From an uncultured Catenibacterium sp. (GTDB lineage: Bacteria; Bacillota_I; Bacilli_A; Erysipelotrichales; Coprobacillaceae): a stretch of 64,000 bases of DNA. This document shows positions 41,948 through 50,168 of this stretch, in pieces. The position numbers and the translations under genes were made by a program. The notes beneath the pieces were generated by a model, which saw only the letters and a list, made by a program, of their open reading frames with translations, did no database searches and was not told the DNA's origin. Positions within the stretch are counted from its first letter, which is position 1; every line of letters starts with the position of its first letter. The stretch covers positions 1-64,000 of the forward strand of contig UQGS01000004.1 in assembly GCA_900540685.1 (NCBI GenBank), given 5' to 3'.

Positions 41948-43355
41948 AGACTTCTTATGGGGTGGAGCAGTTGCTGCACATCAGGTAGAAGGTGGCTTTA
42001 ATGAAGGTGGTAAAGGACCAAATGTCTCAGATATGATGACAGTTGGTTCTGCCACTGCTCATAGAAAGATCACTAAAACAATTGAACCTGATCAGTTCTA
42101 CCCAAATCATACAGCGATTGATTTCTATCACCACTATAAGGAAGATATCGCTTTATTTAAAGAAATGGGATTTAAATGTTTTAGAACATCTATTTCCTGG
42201 GCAAGAATCTTCCCTATGGGAGATGAAGAAACACCAAATGAAGAAGGTTTAAAGTTCTATGATGATATGTTTGATGAACTATTAAAGAATGGTATTCAGC
42301 CAGTCATCACACTATCACACTTTGAAATGCCTTATCATTTAGTAGAAAAATATGGTGGATGGAGAAACAGAAAGATGATTACATTCTTTGTAAGATTCGC
42401 AAAAGTATGTTTCGAAAGATACCACAATAAAGTTAAATACTGGATGACTTTCAACGAAATCAACAACCAGGCAAACTATGAAGCAGACGTAGCTGTATTT
42501 ACTAATTCAGGTATTATATTTGAAGAAGGTGAAGACAAAGAACGTACTGTTTATCAGGCAGCTCATTATGAGCTTGTTGCAAGTGCAATGGCTATTAAAG
42601 AAGGACATGCGATTGATCCTTCTATGATGATTGGCTGCATGATTGCGATGACACCTATTTATCCTTACTCATGTAATCCGGATGATATGTTGAAGGCAGT
42701 AGGTGCAAACCACAAGCGTTTCTGGTATATGGATGTTCATGCAAGAGGACGTTATCCAGGTTATATGAAGTCTTTCTTTGAAAGAAAGAACTTCAATCTA
42801 GATATTACTGAAGAAGACTTAGCTGTTCTTCCTCAGGGTACTGTAGATTATATTGGATTTAGCTATTATATGTCATTTGCAGTGAAGGGTGATGGAGATG
42901 TCAACCTTGACTACAATGAAGAAACAGATTTATGTGATAACCCTTATATTCCAAAGACTGAATGGGGATGGCCAATTGATGCGAAAGGTTTAAGATATAG
43001 CTTAAACTGGATATATGACCGTTATAACCTTCCTCTATTTATTGTAGAAAATGGCTTTGGTGCAGTGGATCAGATGGTAGATGGAAAAGTACATGACCAG
43101 TACCGTATTGATTACCTTAAAGCACATATCGAAGAAATGAAGAAAGCAGTAGATATTGATGGTGTAGATCTATTAGGTTATACCGTTTGGGGATGTATCG
43201 ACTGTGTCAGCTTTGGAACAGGTGAAATGAAGAAACGTTATGGTTTCATTTATGTAGATAAAGATAATGCAGGTCAGGGAACACTTGCAAGAAGCAAGAA
43301 AGATTCTTTTGACTGGTATAAGAAAGTAATAGAAAGTAACGGAGAAAAACTATGA
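41940..43355 (+). CDS. GH1 family 6-phospho-beta-glucosidase
   Basis: Cytoplasmic partner of the adjacent EIIC, hydrolysing imported phospho-beta-glucosides. Start MRKDFLWGGAVAAHQVEGG, acid/base TFNE (E173), nucleophile IVENG (E370); 471 residues. The ATG lies in the last codons of the EIIC gene (ATGCGTAA). It is a clear paralogue of the GH1 at 3503-4969. Next gene, a ROK kinase, overlaps by 4 bases. Confidence 0.92.
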   Translation: MRKDFLWGGAVAAHQVEGGFNEGGKGPNVSDMMTVGSATAHRKITKTIEPDQFYPNHTAIDFYHHYKEDIALFKEMGFKCFRTSISWARIFPMGDEETPNEEGLKFYDDMFDELLKNGIQPVITLSHFEMPYHLVEKYGGWRNRKMITFFVRFAKVCFERYHNKVKYWMTFNEINNQANYEADVAVFTNSGIIFEEGEDKERTVYQAAHYELVASAMAIKEGHAIDPSMMIGCMIAMTPIYPYSCNPDDMLKAVGANHKRFWYMDVHARGRYPGYMKSFFERKNFNLDITEEDLAVLPQGTVDYIGFSYYMSFAVKGDGDVNLDYNEETDLCDNPYIPKTEWGWPIDAKGLRYSLNWIYDRYNLPLFIVENGFGAVDQMVDGKVHDQYRIDYLKAHIEEMKKAVDIDGVDLLGYTVWGCIDCVSFGTGEMKKRYGFIYVDKDNAGQGTLARSKKDSFDWYKKVIESNGEKL

Positions 43356-44233
43356 AAAAATACTTAGTTCTAGATGTTGGTGGCAGCGCAATTAAATATG
43401 CAGTAATGGATGCAGAAAAGAATATATATGAAAGAGGTAAAGTACCTACTCCCTTAGATTGTCTTGATTCATTTATTACAAGCGTTGAAACTCTTTATAA
43501 TAAATATTCTGATGTATCTGGTATTGCGATGAGTATGCCAGGAAGAATTGATCCTAATAAGGGTTATTGTTTCACTGGTGGTGCTTTAGCTTATAATCAT
43601 GATATGAATATGGCAGAATTACTATCTGAGCGTTGTGGTGTAAGAGTCACAATTGGTAATGATGCAAAATGTGCCGCTAACGCAGAACTAGGTTTTGGGT
43701 GTCTTCGAGATATTCAGGATGGTGCTGTAGTGATTCTTGGTACTGCCATTGGTGGTGCTTTAATTAAGGATCATAAGGTATTAAGTGGTTGCAGATTTGG
43801 TGCAGGTGAATTTTCTAATATCATTACTGATTATCATAAGCCATTTGATGGTGATACATCTTGGTATGCAAGTAATGGAATTAATGGGTTATTATTACAT
43901 ATCCAGGAAGCATTAGGAACAGAAGAACACTATACTGGTGAAGAAATATTTGAAATGGCAAATAATGGGAATGAAGCTGTTTTAAAAGGTTTAGATCAGT
44001 TCTGTTTAGAAACTGCAGTACAGATCTACAACATCAATCAGATCTTTGACTGTGAAAAAGTAGCGATTGGTGGAGGTATTAGTGCACAGCCATTATTATT
44101 AGAACTTATCAAAAAGAATTTTGATAAAATCTATAATTCATGTTATGCAAGCACATTACCACCAGAAATCGTAGTCTGTGAATATCGTAATGATGCAAAT
44201 CTAATAGGTGCTTTATATCAGCACTTAAATTAA
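43352..44233 (+). CDS. ROK family sugar kinase, BglK-like
   Basis: Probable beta-glucoside or glucose kinase. Phosphate loop DVGGSAIKYAVMD at the N-terminus, GNDAKCAANAELGFG with the catalytic Asp, and VVILGTAIGGALI. The CxCGxxGC zinc site of many ROK proteins is missing, as in the BglK-type subgroup. At 293 residues it is typical. It overlaps the GH1 stop (ATGA). A kinase beside a PTS permease is puzzling unless it phosphorylates sugars released by hydrolysis or entering another way. Confidence 0.85.
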   Translation: MKKYLVLDVGGSAIKYAVMDAEKNIYERGKVPTPLDCLDSFITSVETLYNKYSDVSGIAMSMPGRIDPNKGYCFTGGALAYNHDMNMAELLSERCGVRVTIGNDAKCAANAELGFGCLRDIQDGAVVILGTAIGGALIKDHKVLSGCRFGAGEFSNIITDYHKPFDGDTSWYASNGINGLLLHIQEALGTEEHYTGEEIFEMANNGNEAVLKGLDQFCLETAVQIYNINQIFDCEKVAIGGGISAQPLLLELIKKNFDKIYNSCYASTLPPEIVVCEYRNDANLIGALYQHLN

Positions 44234-44250
44234 TAAAGGAGGATGATAAG

Positions 44251-44895
44251 ATGTGGAATAAATTGAGAAATGAACCTGTGAATAAAACAGGTTATATCAA
44301 ACGTATAATTGCTTATGGTATTGATTGGTATTTAGGAAGTGTCTTATCATCACTTCCTCTTATTCTGTTATATATGTCTCTTCATAAGGATGCTGTCTAT
44401 ATTCCTCAGCAGTTATCTATATTTAAGGGATATTATCAAGTGCTTGCAGGTGTTCTTTCACTCTCAGTTGCACTTGTATACTATGTAGTATTGCCTATTA
44501 TGTGGAAGGGACAGACATTAGGTAAAAAACTTCTTGGTCTAAAGATTGTGAATGATGACTATCAAGAAGTGAATGTGAAACAACTGATCATCAGACAGGT
44601 TATTATGATCTTCTTAGTAGAAGGAAGCATTTATACATGCAGTAATATGTTTCATCAGTTAGTGAATGTATTAACTGGATACAATATTGCCTCTATCTGG
44701 AATAAAGTAGGACTTGTTATTTCTGTATTATCTGCAATACTAGTGATTATCTTAAAATCTAAGAAATCATTACATGATATTGTCTCACATACACTTGTTG
44801 TAGACATTAAGTCAGAAGACTATAAGAATATGTTATTGAGTATTGAAAAGAAAAAGAAGAAACAGAATAAGAAAATAAAAAAGAAATTTGCGTAA
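44251..44895 (+). CDS. RDD family membrane protein
   Basis: Four to five transmembrane helices in 214 residues with the RDD start IKRIIAYGIDWYLGS and the motif WKGQTLGKKLLGLKIV, then HDIVSHTLVV near the end and a lysine-rich tail. Function unknown. AAGGAGG site; last gene of the beta-glucoside operon. A paralogue at 54883-55428 also sits next to an RpiR gene and a PTS EIIC. Confidence 0.8.
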   Translation: MWNKLRNEPVNKTGYIKRIIAYGIDWYLGSVLSSLPLILLYMSLHKDAVYIPQQLSIFKGYYQVLAGVLSLSVALVYYVVLPIMWKGQTLGKKLLGLKIVNDDYQEVNVKQLIIRQVIMIFLVEGSIYTCSNMFHQLVNVLTGYNIASIWNKVGLVISVLSAILVIILKSKKSLHDIVSHTLVVDIKSEDYKNMLLSIEKKKKKQNKKIKKKFA

Positions 44896-44901
44896 AGTAT
44901 G

Positions 44902-44928
44902 ATAAGATACCTATTGGAGGTATCTTAT
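44902..44928. promoter_or_regulatory. Perfect inverted repeat over the RpiR start codon
   Basis: ATAAGATACC (44902-44911) / GGTATCTTAT (44919-44928) with a 7-base spacer. It spans the GGAGG site and the first two bases of the ATG. It could be an autoregulatory operator next to a TATGAT -10 (44898-44903), or an mRNA hairpin that hides the start. Confidence 0.6.
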
Positions 44929-45655
44929 GGTTACGGTAGATCAAATGAATCAATTAAGTGATTTAGAATTAGATATTTACAACTACATTATTTCTCATCG
45001 TCATGAAGTGATTCATATGAAACTTAAAGATTTATCTACAGATCTTCATGTGTCTCAATCTATGATTTCAAGAGTCGCAAAGAAGCTTGGTTATGAAGGG
45101 TTTCTAGAGTGGAAAGCAGAAATGAAATTGGATCAGGAAGATAAGCCTGTCCAAAACAAACGTGCATTAAACTTTATCCTCGATTATTTTAATCGTGTGG
45201 ATAATAAAGAGTTTGATGAACTCATTCATCAGGCTGCAGAACTGATTGTGAATAGTCGTGAAGTCATTTGTTCAGGGATTGGCTTAAGTGACGCTATCGC
45301 AAAGTTTGCGGCTTCTCTATTTAATCGTAAAGGGAAACGTACGATGTATAGTGAAGACTTCAGTGCCCGTTTTAGAGGTATGTATGATGAAAATGACTGC
45401 GCCCTTTTCTTTACTGTTTCAGGAGAAACAAAAGAAATCATTGATCGTATCAAAGACTTAAAAAGATATGGTATCAAGATTATTGTAGTCACAAATAATG
45501 CCTCTTCAACAGCGGCAAAGATCTCTGATCTTGCAATTACATATTATGTACCAAGTACTAAAAACAGTGACTTTTATAGTTCAGCCACACAGGTGCCTGT
45601 TCTATATATAATTGAGGCTATTGCGAATATATTTATCGAATATGGAATTTACTAA
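44927..45655 (+). CDS. MurR/RpiR family transcriptional regulator
   Basis: Helix-turn-helix (LKDLSTDLHVSQSMISRVAKKLGY) followed by a SIS domain (VICSGIGLSDAIAKFAASLF, LFFTVSGETKEII); 242 residues. It has its own short upstream region with a perfect inverted repeat over the start. Second RpiR in this sugar cluster, after the one at 39732, so the operon lies between two regulators. Confidence 0.85.
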   Translation: MVTVDQMNQLSDLELDIYNYIISHRHEVIHMKLKDLSTDLHVSQSMISRVAKKLGYEGFLEWKAEMKLDQEDKPVQNKRALNFILDYFNRVDNKEFDELIHQAAELIVNSREVICSGIGLSDAIAKFAASLFNRKGKRTMYSEDFSARFRGMYDENDCALFFTVSGETKEIIDRIKDLKRYGIKIIVVTNNASSTAAKISDLAITYYVPSTKNSDFYSSATQVPVLYIIEAIANIFIEYGIY

Positions 45656-45682
45656 AGAATGCTTGAAAGGCATTCTTTTATT
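45654..45682 (+). terminator. Terminator after the RpiR gene
   Basis: Stem AAAGAATGC / GCATTCTTT with TTGAAAG loop and T-rich tail. Confidence 0.85.
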
Positions 45683-45722
45683 TGTTTTAATGTTCTATGA
45701 TATGAGATGAAAGAGGGACGCT

Positions 45723-46580
45723 ATGAGGGAAAATCTAGAAAAGTACGGTGAAGTGATTGCCGGAAGTATTTTATTATCTTTAGGAATCTGGTTGTTTGTA
45801 ACACCTAATGGCTTGAACTTTGGAGGTGCAATCGGTACAGCACAGATTATCGAAGTTTTTGTAAGAAAACTATTGCCAATCCCTAAATCAATGAACTTTG
45901 TAGGGATCATTAACTTCATGATTAATGTTCCATTATTTATTATGGGATACAGAATCTTGAACAGAGAATTCTGTCTTAAAACAGGTATGAGTATTGTCGT
46001 ACAGACTATCACACTATCTTTCTTACCTAACCTAACACATCCTGTAATGCCTGATATGTTATCTAACTGTATCTTTGGGGCTATTATGTGTGGTGTGGGT
46101 GTAGGACTCGCCCTAAAAGGTAGTGGTAGTACAGGTGGTATTGATATTGCGGGTGTATGCTTATCTAAGACTAAACCAGGATTCTCAGTAGGTAAGTTAT
46201 CAACTATTGTGAACGCGGTTATTTTAACTTGTTGTGCATTCATCTTCGACTTACAGACTACACTTTATTCTATTATCTTTGTATTTGTATTGTATTTCAT
46301 TAGTGATCGTATCCACTATCAGAATATCAATGTGATTGCATTAATCTTCACTAAAGAAAAAGATATGAAGAATGTGATTATGGAAAAGACTGGTAGAGGT
46401 GTGACTTACTGGATGGGTAAGGGTGCTTATACAGAAAATGAGCAATATATTCTTTATTGTGCTATTAATAAATATGAAATGAAAACATTTAAGAAGATTG
46501 TACATGATATTGATCCACAGGCATTTGTGACTATTAGTGAAGATTCAGAAATCCTTGGTGGATTTGAAAAACGTTTATAA
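45723..46580 (+). CDS. YitT family membrane protein (DUF161 plus DUF2179)
   Basis: Five or so transmembrane helices in residues 1-200 (GSILLSLGIWLFVTPNGLNFGG, GSGSTGGIDIAG) followed by a soluble DUF2179 domain of about 80 residues (YWMGKGAYTENEQYILYCAI). At 285 residues it is standard for YitT. Transport function suspected but unproven. AGAGGG site. The last conserved gene before the accessory island. Confidence 0.85.
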   Translation: MRENLEKYGEVIAGSILLSLGIWLFVTPNGLNFGGAIGTAQIIEVFVRKLLPIPKSMNFVGIINFMINVPLFIMGYRILNREFCLKTGMSIVVQTITLSFLPNLTHPVMPDMLSNCIFGAIMCGVGVGLALKGSGSTGGIDIAGVCLSKTKPGFSVGKLSTIVNAVILTCCAFIFDLQTTLYSIIFVFVLYFISDRIHYQNINVIALIFTKEKDMKNVIMEKTGRGVTYWMGKGAYTENEQYILYCAINKYEMKTFKKIVHDIDPQAFVTISEDSEILGGFEKRL

Positions 46581-46585
46581 TTTAC

Positions 46586-46609
46586 TTGAAATAGGCTTAT
46601 AAATTGATC
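46586..46609 (+). repeat. Direct repeat, left boundary of accessory island
   Basis: A 24-base sequence beginning TTGAAATAGGC, repeated at 48242-48265 with two differences. The two copies bracket the Abi_2 gene and the transposase remnant. The remaining bases up to 46690 hold no gene I can see. Confidence 0.7.
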
Positions 46610-46693
46610 GGTGCTGATAAGGGATGGTTACAAAGTAGATGAAAACGGAAGTAATATATACACGTTGATAAGAGAATAAGATAAATAGTCATG

Positions 46694-46745
46694 TCATAAA
46701 AAAGTTAGCAAGAAAGCCATAAACTTTCCTGCTAACTTTTATTTT
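46694..46745 (-). terminator. Terminator of the Abi_2 gene
   Basis: Stem AAAAGTTAGCA / TGCTAACTTTT with inner GAAAG / CTTTC; the minus strand continues in T6. Confidence 0.9.
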
Positions 46746-47671
46746 TTATACCGTGTAATTTCCGCCCAATTCTTAGGAAAGTTCATTTCGTTCAGCAATT
46801 GGTCTATTGTAAGATGAGGGCATTTTTTTAGTGTATCTTTTATCAGGAAAGCCAAATTCTTGCGGAAAACCTTAAATTCTTCATCTGATATTAGATAGCG
46901 AAGTGAAATCACTACGGCAAACAAATCTTTTTTGCCATTCTGATATAGTCCTTTTTTGCAAGGAATACCGAGCTTATTATGTAAAAGTGTGTCCGGAATC
47001 ATGTCAGTGGTCCGGAAGTCAAATAGACGTTCTCCGTGAGCACAAACATTTCGGCATTTTGCAATAACAGTGATAAACTGATGCAACTGCTTTTCCGTAT
47101 ATTGTGGGTATGCCTTGCTGACCTTTACTTGAATATCATTTGGCATATACTGATAAAAGGCAGATGTTTGCCCCATAGTCATTGCATTTATCGCTACCCA
47201 TAATGGCACATTGTGGTATTTGTGGGCGTGATGTGCAATGTAACGATAGTGGCTCGGCATTGCAATAGTTTTGCTCATGGAGTCAACCAAGCGTTTTACT
47301 TGTTTCGGATGATGAGCAAAATCAAAGTTATTTGGGTCTAAATATTCATTTTGCGATTCTCCATACTTTTCGGTAAAATGATAGGAAATCATGGATTTTA
47401 AATGTCGCTCCACCTGCAAGATGTATTTTAAGAAAATGCTGCGGAGCTGTTCGTCGAAGTGATAAAACGCAACGATTTCTTCAAAGGTAACACCATATTT
47501 ATACTTCTTGGAAGCAGGATGCAAGAATAATCCTTTGTAGCCACCGATAAGAGAATAGTAACTGATTTCTTCCAATGTTTTTTGAGCAAAGTCCATATTA
47601 GGAATGGTCAGTCCTTTATCGACTTGCAATTTATTAAGTTGTTGTTGATAAGTCATAAACTTTTGTGCCAT
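46739..47671 (-). CDS. Abi_2 (AbiD/AbiF-like) abortive-infection protein
   Basis: Phage-defence protein of 310 residues. The N-terminal motif TYQQQLNKLQVDKGL and SYYSLIGGYK region are typical of Abi_2. A HEPN-type Rx4H motif, R207-N-V-C-A-H212, suggests RNase activity. Base composition is richer in GC than neighbours, fitting transfer. It has its own minus-strand promoter (TTGACA-17-TATATT) from which a short structured RNA with a T tail is made before the gene. Such an arrangement recalls the abiF RNA motif known upstream of related genes. No ribosome site of the usual strength is seen before the ATG. Confidence 0.88.
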   Translation of the reverse strand: MAQKFMTYQQQLNKLQVDKGLTIPNMDFAQKTLEEISYYSLIGGYKGLFLHPASKKYKYGVTFEEIVAFYHFDEQLRSIFLKYILQVERHLKSMISYHFTEKYGESQNEYLDPNNFDFAHHPKQVKRLVDSMSKTIAMPSHYRYIAHHAHKYHNVPLWVAINAMTMGQTSAFYQYMPNDIQVKVSKAYPQYTEKQLHQFITVIAKCRNVCAHGERLFDFRTTDMIPDTLLHNKLGIPCKKGLYQNGKKDLFAVVISLRYLISDEEFKVFRKNLAFLIKDTLKKCPHLTIDQLLNEMNFPKNWAEITRYKK

Positions 47672-47697
47672 AGAAAAAACCTCGCTTTGTCATATAG

Positions 47698-47764
47698 TAA
47701 AAAAGGAGCCCACGCATGAGCTCCTCCGGCTGTGGGCCCCTCGAGCATCCACAGCACAACCACT
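47698..47764 (-). ncRNA. Structured RNA upstream of the Abi_2 gene
   Basis: Minus-strand RNA of about 65 nt. CTGTGG (47749-47754) pairs with CCACAG (47730-47735); GGAG (47721-47724) pairs with CTCC (47705-47708) and is followed by six T (47699-47704). GCCCAC (47732-47737) can also pair with GTGGGC (47708-47713), allowing a pseudoknot or a switch. It is GC-rich in an AT-rich genome. Probably an abiF-type RNA that guards or guides the Abi_2 protein. Confidence 0.65.
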
Positions 47765-47770
47765 ACCGGT

Positions 47771-47799
47771 AATATACTCTACGACAACCAAAATGTCAA
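47771..47799 (-). promoter_or_regulatory. Promoter of the Abi_2 RNA and gene
   Basis: On the minus strand consensus TTGACA (47794-47799), 17-base spacer, TATATT (47771-47776). Confidence 0.8.
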
Positions 47800-47800
47800 T

Positions 47801-47848
47801 GGGTTTTTCCGGATGGTATGGGTTTTTTCGGGGTTTTTTCGGATGGTA
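47801..47848. repeat. Tandem repeat upstream of the Abi_2 promoter
   Basis: Two copies of a 20-base unit, GGGTTTTT(C/T)CGGATGGTATG, at 47801-47820 and 47829-47848, with a partial GGGTTTTTTCGG between them. It lies just upstream of the minus-strand -35 and at the left edge of the transposase remnant. Confidence 0.7.
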
Positions 47849-48229
47849 TGGTTATCTCTATGGAAGAAATTAATCGTACTCTTGCAGTACTTTCAACTAG
47901 AGCTATAGACAAAGGTCACTGCATCAGATTCCAGAGTAAATACTATTTTCCAGTAACTGAAAATGGTGACAAAAGATACTTTGCAGAAAAGACTGACTGC
48001 ATGGTCATTGAGACATTTGATGGACAGCTTCTGGCAAATATCGCTGATAAGCTTTATCTGATGGAAGAAGTACCCGAACATGAACTGGTATCAAAGGAAT
48101 TTGATGCTTCTAAGGAAGCATCTAAGAAAGAAAAGAAAAAATATTCCTCCAATGAATCATCCATGGAGAAAAGCTAACTTTGTCAGTTATGCTGCAAAAC
48201 AAAAGCACCGTTGTGGTATTAATGCTTGA
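47848..48229 (+). pseudogene. Remnant of an ISNCY-type transposase, frameshifted
   Basis: The C-terminal part of a transposase: NRTLAVLSTRAIDKGHCIRF, YYFPVTENGDKRYF and VIETFDGQLLANIADKLY match the end of ISNCY (IS1202-like) enzymes. The N-terminal two thirds with the catalytic core are gone. A frameshift near 48140-48147 splits the end: the next frame continues NHPWRKANFVSYAAKQKHR, the expected C-terminus, to a stop at 48227-48229. It cannot be active. It lies within the repeat-bounded island. Confidence 0.75.
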
Positions 48230-48241
48230 TCACTTTAGACT

Positions 48242-48265
48242 TTGAAATAGGCGTATAAATTGACC
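48242..48265 (+). repeat. Direct repeat, right boundary of accessory island
   Basis: Second copy of the 24-base repeat at 46586-46609 with two differences (G for T, C for T). It ends where the lysS promoter begins. Confidence 0.7.
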
Positions 48266-48295
48266 TTGACAACATATTTATTTATTGTCTATAAT
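48266..48295 (+). promoter_or_regulatory. Promoter of the lysS T-box leader
   Basis: Consensus TTGACA (48266-48271), 18-base spacer, TATAAT (48290-48295). Confidence 0.85.
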
Positions 48296-48301
48296 ACTTG
48301 A

Positions 48302-48530
48302 GTAAAAGCTATGAACAGAAGAGTAATATCGATGGAACGCAGAGAGAATTCCTGGCTGGTGTAAAGGAATGGGAAAGTTGATATGAATAAAGACTGGGAG
48401 CTGTATTTTGGATCTAACGTGATAAAATAACGTGTTGCCGCGTTAAGGCTTAATGAGGTCTACTTATGTAGATGAATAAGGGTGGTACCACGGTTAACTC
48501 TCGTCCCTAGCGGATGAGAGTTTTTATATT
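48302..48530 (+). promoter_or_regulatory. T-box leader, lysine-responsive
   Basis: Stem I with AGAGAG (48341-48346) and GGCTGGTG (48354-48361), a candidate lysine specifier AAA/AAG (48389-48392), the T-box core AGGGTGGTACCACGG (48479-48493), and terminator AACTCTCGTCC / GGATGAGAGTT (48496-48522) with T5. Uncharged tRNA-Lys should favour the antiterminator and so raise lysS expression. Confidence 0.92.
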
Positions 48531-48548
48531 CTAAGAAGGAGAACAGAC

Positions 48549-50033
48549 ATGGAAGAAAGAAAGTTTACTGATCAGGAATTAGTAAGAAGACAGAAGTTAC
48601 AGGAACTTAAAGATCTTGGAATTGATCCATTTGGACAGAGATTTGATGTGACTGCATATACTTCAGACATTAGAAAGAACTATAGCGGTAAGACTGCAGA
48701 AGAATTAGAAGAAAGCAAACCAGCTGTAAGCATTGCAGGTCGTATTGTTGCAAAGAGAAGAAAAGGTAAAGTATGCTTCATGAACCTTCTTGATAGAGAT
48801 GGAAAAATCCAGTTATATATCAAGAAAGATACTGTTGGTGAAGATGTTTATGAATTAGTTAAAAAGAGCGATTTAGGTGATATTATTGGTATTGATGGTG
48901 AAGTATTCATGACTCATACTGGTGAATTAACTGTAAGAGTAGAAAAGTATACACACCTTACTAAGGCTTTAAGACCTTTACCAGAAAAGTTCCATGGTTT
49001 AACAGATACTGAAGAACGTTTCAGAAGAAGATATGTTGACTTAATCATGAATGATGAAGCGCGTAAAGTAGCATTCATGAGACCTAAGATTGTACGTTCA
49101 ATCCAGCATTATTTAGATGATAAAGGATATACAGAAGTAGAAACACCAATCATGAACTCTATTCTTGGTGGTGCTGCAGCTAAGCCTTTCATCACTCATT
49201 TCAATGCATTAGATAAAGATTTCTACTTAAGAATCGCAACAGAATTAAACCTTAAGAGATTAATCGTAGGTGGTATGGATGCCGTTTATGAAATCGGTCG
49301 TTTATTCAGAAATGAAGGTATGGACAGAACTCATAACCCAGAATTCACTACTATCGAAGTCTATAAAGCATTCTCTGACCTTGAAGGTATGATGGACTTA
49401 ACAGAAGGTATTATTGCGAATGCCGCAATGACAGTTAATGGTACATATGATGTAGAATACAAAGGTCATTCTATTTCATTAGCACCTGGATTCAAGAGAA
49501 TCTCTATGGTTGATGCAATCAAAGAAAAGACTGGTGTTGACTTTGGTGAACAGAAGACTTTTGAAGAAGCTAAGAAGCTTGCTGAAGAACATGGTATTGA
49601 AGTAGAACCACACTTTGCATATGGTCATATTGTCAATGCATTCTTTGAAAAGTATGTAGAAGAAACAATTGTAGAACCAACATTCGTATATGGTCATCCA
49701 ATTGAAATCTCTCCACTTGCAAAGAAGAACTTACAGGATCCTCGTTTTACTCAGAGATTTGAATTATTCATCTGTGGTAACGAATATGCTAATGCATTTA
49801 CAGAATTAAATGATCCAGATGATCAGTATGAAAGATTCGCAAATCAGTTAAAAGAAAAAGAATTAGGTAACGATGAAGCCAACGAAATGGATATGGACTA
49901 TGTAGAAGCCCTTGAATACGGTCTTCCACCAACTGGTGGTATGGGTATGGGTATTGATAGATTAGTTATGTTATTAACTGGTCAGGAAACTATCCGTGAA
50001 GTTATCTTATTCCCACATATGAAGAATAAATAA
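48549..50033 (+). CDS. lysS: Lysyl-tRNA synthetase, class II
   Basis: Charges tRNA-Lys. N-terminal OB-fold anticodon domain (about 60-150, VSIAGRIVAKRRKGKVCFMN), motif 2 FRNEGMDRTHNPEFT and motif 3 GMGMGIDRLVMLL. At 494 residues it is standard. AGAAGGAG site. Transcription is controlled by the T-box leader directly upstream. Confidence 0.97.
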   Translation: MEERKFTDQELVRRQKLQELKDLGIDPFGQRFDVTAYTSDIRKNYSGKTAEELEESKPAVSIAGRIVAKRRKGKVCFMNLLDRDGKIQLYIKKDTVGEDVYELVKKSDLGDIIGIDGEVFMTHTGELTVRVEKYTHLTKALRPLPEKFHGLTDTEERFRRRYVDLIMNDEARKVAFMRPKIVRSIQHYLDDKGYTEVETPIMNSILGGAAAKPFITHFNALDKDFYLRIATELNLKRLIVGGMDAVYEIGRLFRNEGMDRTHNPEFTTIEVYKAFSDLEGMMDLTEGIIANAAMTVNGTYDVEYKGHSISLAPGFKRISMVDAIKEKTGVDFGEQKTFEEAKKLAEEHGIEVEPHFAYGHIVNAFFEKYVEETIVEPTFVYGHPIEISPLAKKNLQDPRFTQRFELFICGNEYANAFTELNDPDDQYERFANQLKEKELGNDEANEMDMDYVEALEYGLPPTGGMGMGIDRLVMLLTGQETIREVILFPHMKNK

Positions 50034-50044
50034 GTACTATTAAG

Positions 50045-50077
50045 AGTATATGGATAATGAACCATATACTTTTTTTG
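50045..50077 (+). terminator. Terminator after lysS
   Basis: Stem AGTATATGG / CCATATACT with ATAATGAA loop and T7 tail. Confidence 0.9.
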
Positions 50078-50084
50078 TGTCAAG

Positions 50085-50112
50085 TTGATTTTTCTCGATG
50101 TTTGCGTATAAT
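50085..50112 (+). promoter_or_regulatory. Promoter of the AbiE-like pair
   Basis: TTGATT (50085-50090), 16-base spacer, TATAAT (50107-50112). Confidence 0.65.
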
Positions 50113-50168
50113 AGAACTTGGTACAAAAACTATAAAGAAATTGTATGAAGTAATTTAAGGAGATGTGC

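Noticed and set aside
47848..48177. Intact small protein of 110 residues beside the Abi_2 gene
   Set aside because: It matches only the C-terminal part of a transposase, and the true C-terminus continues in another frame, so it is a remnant.
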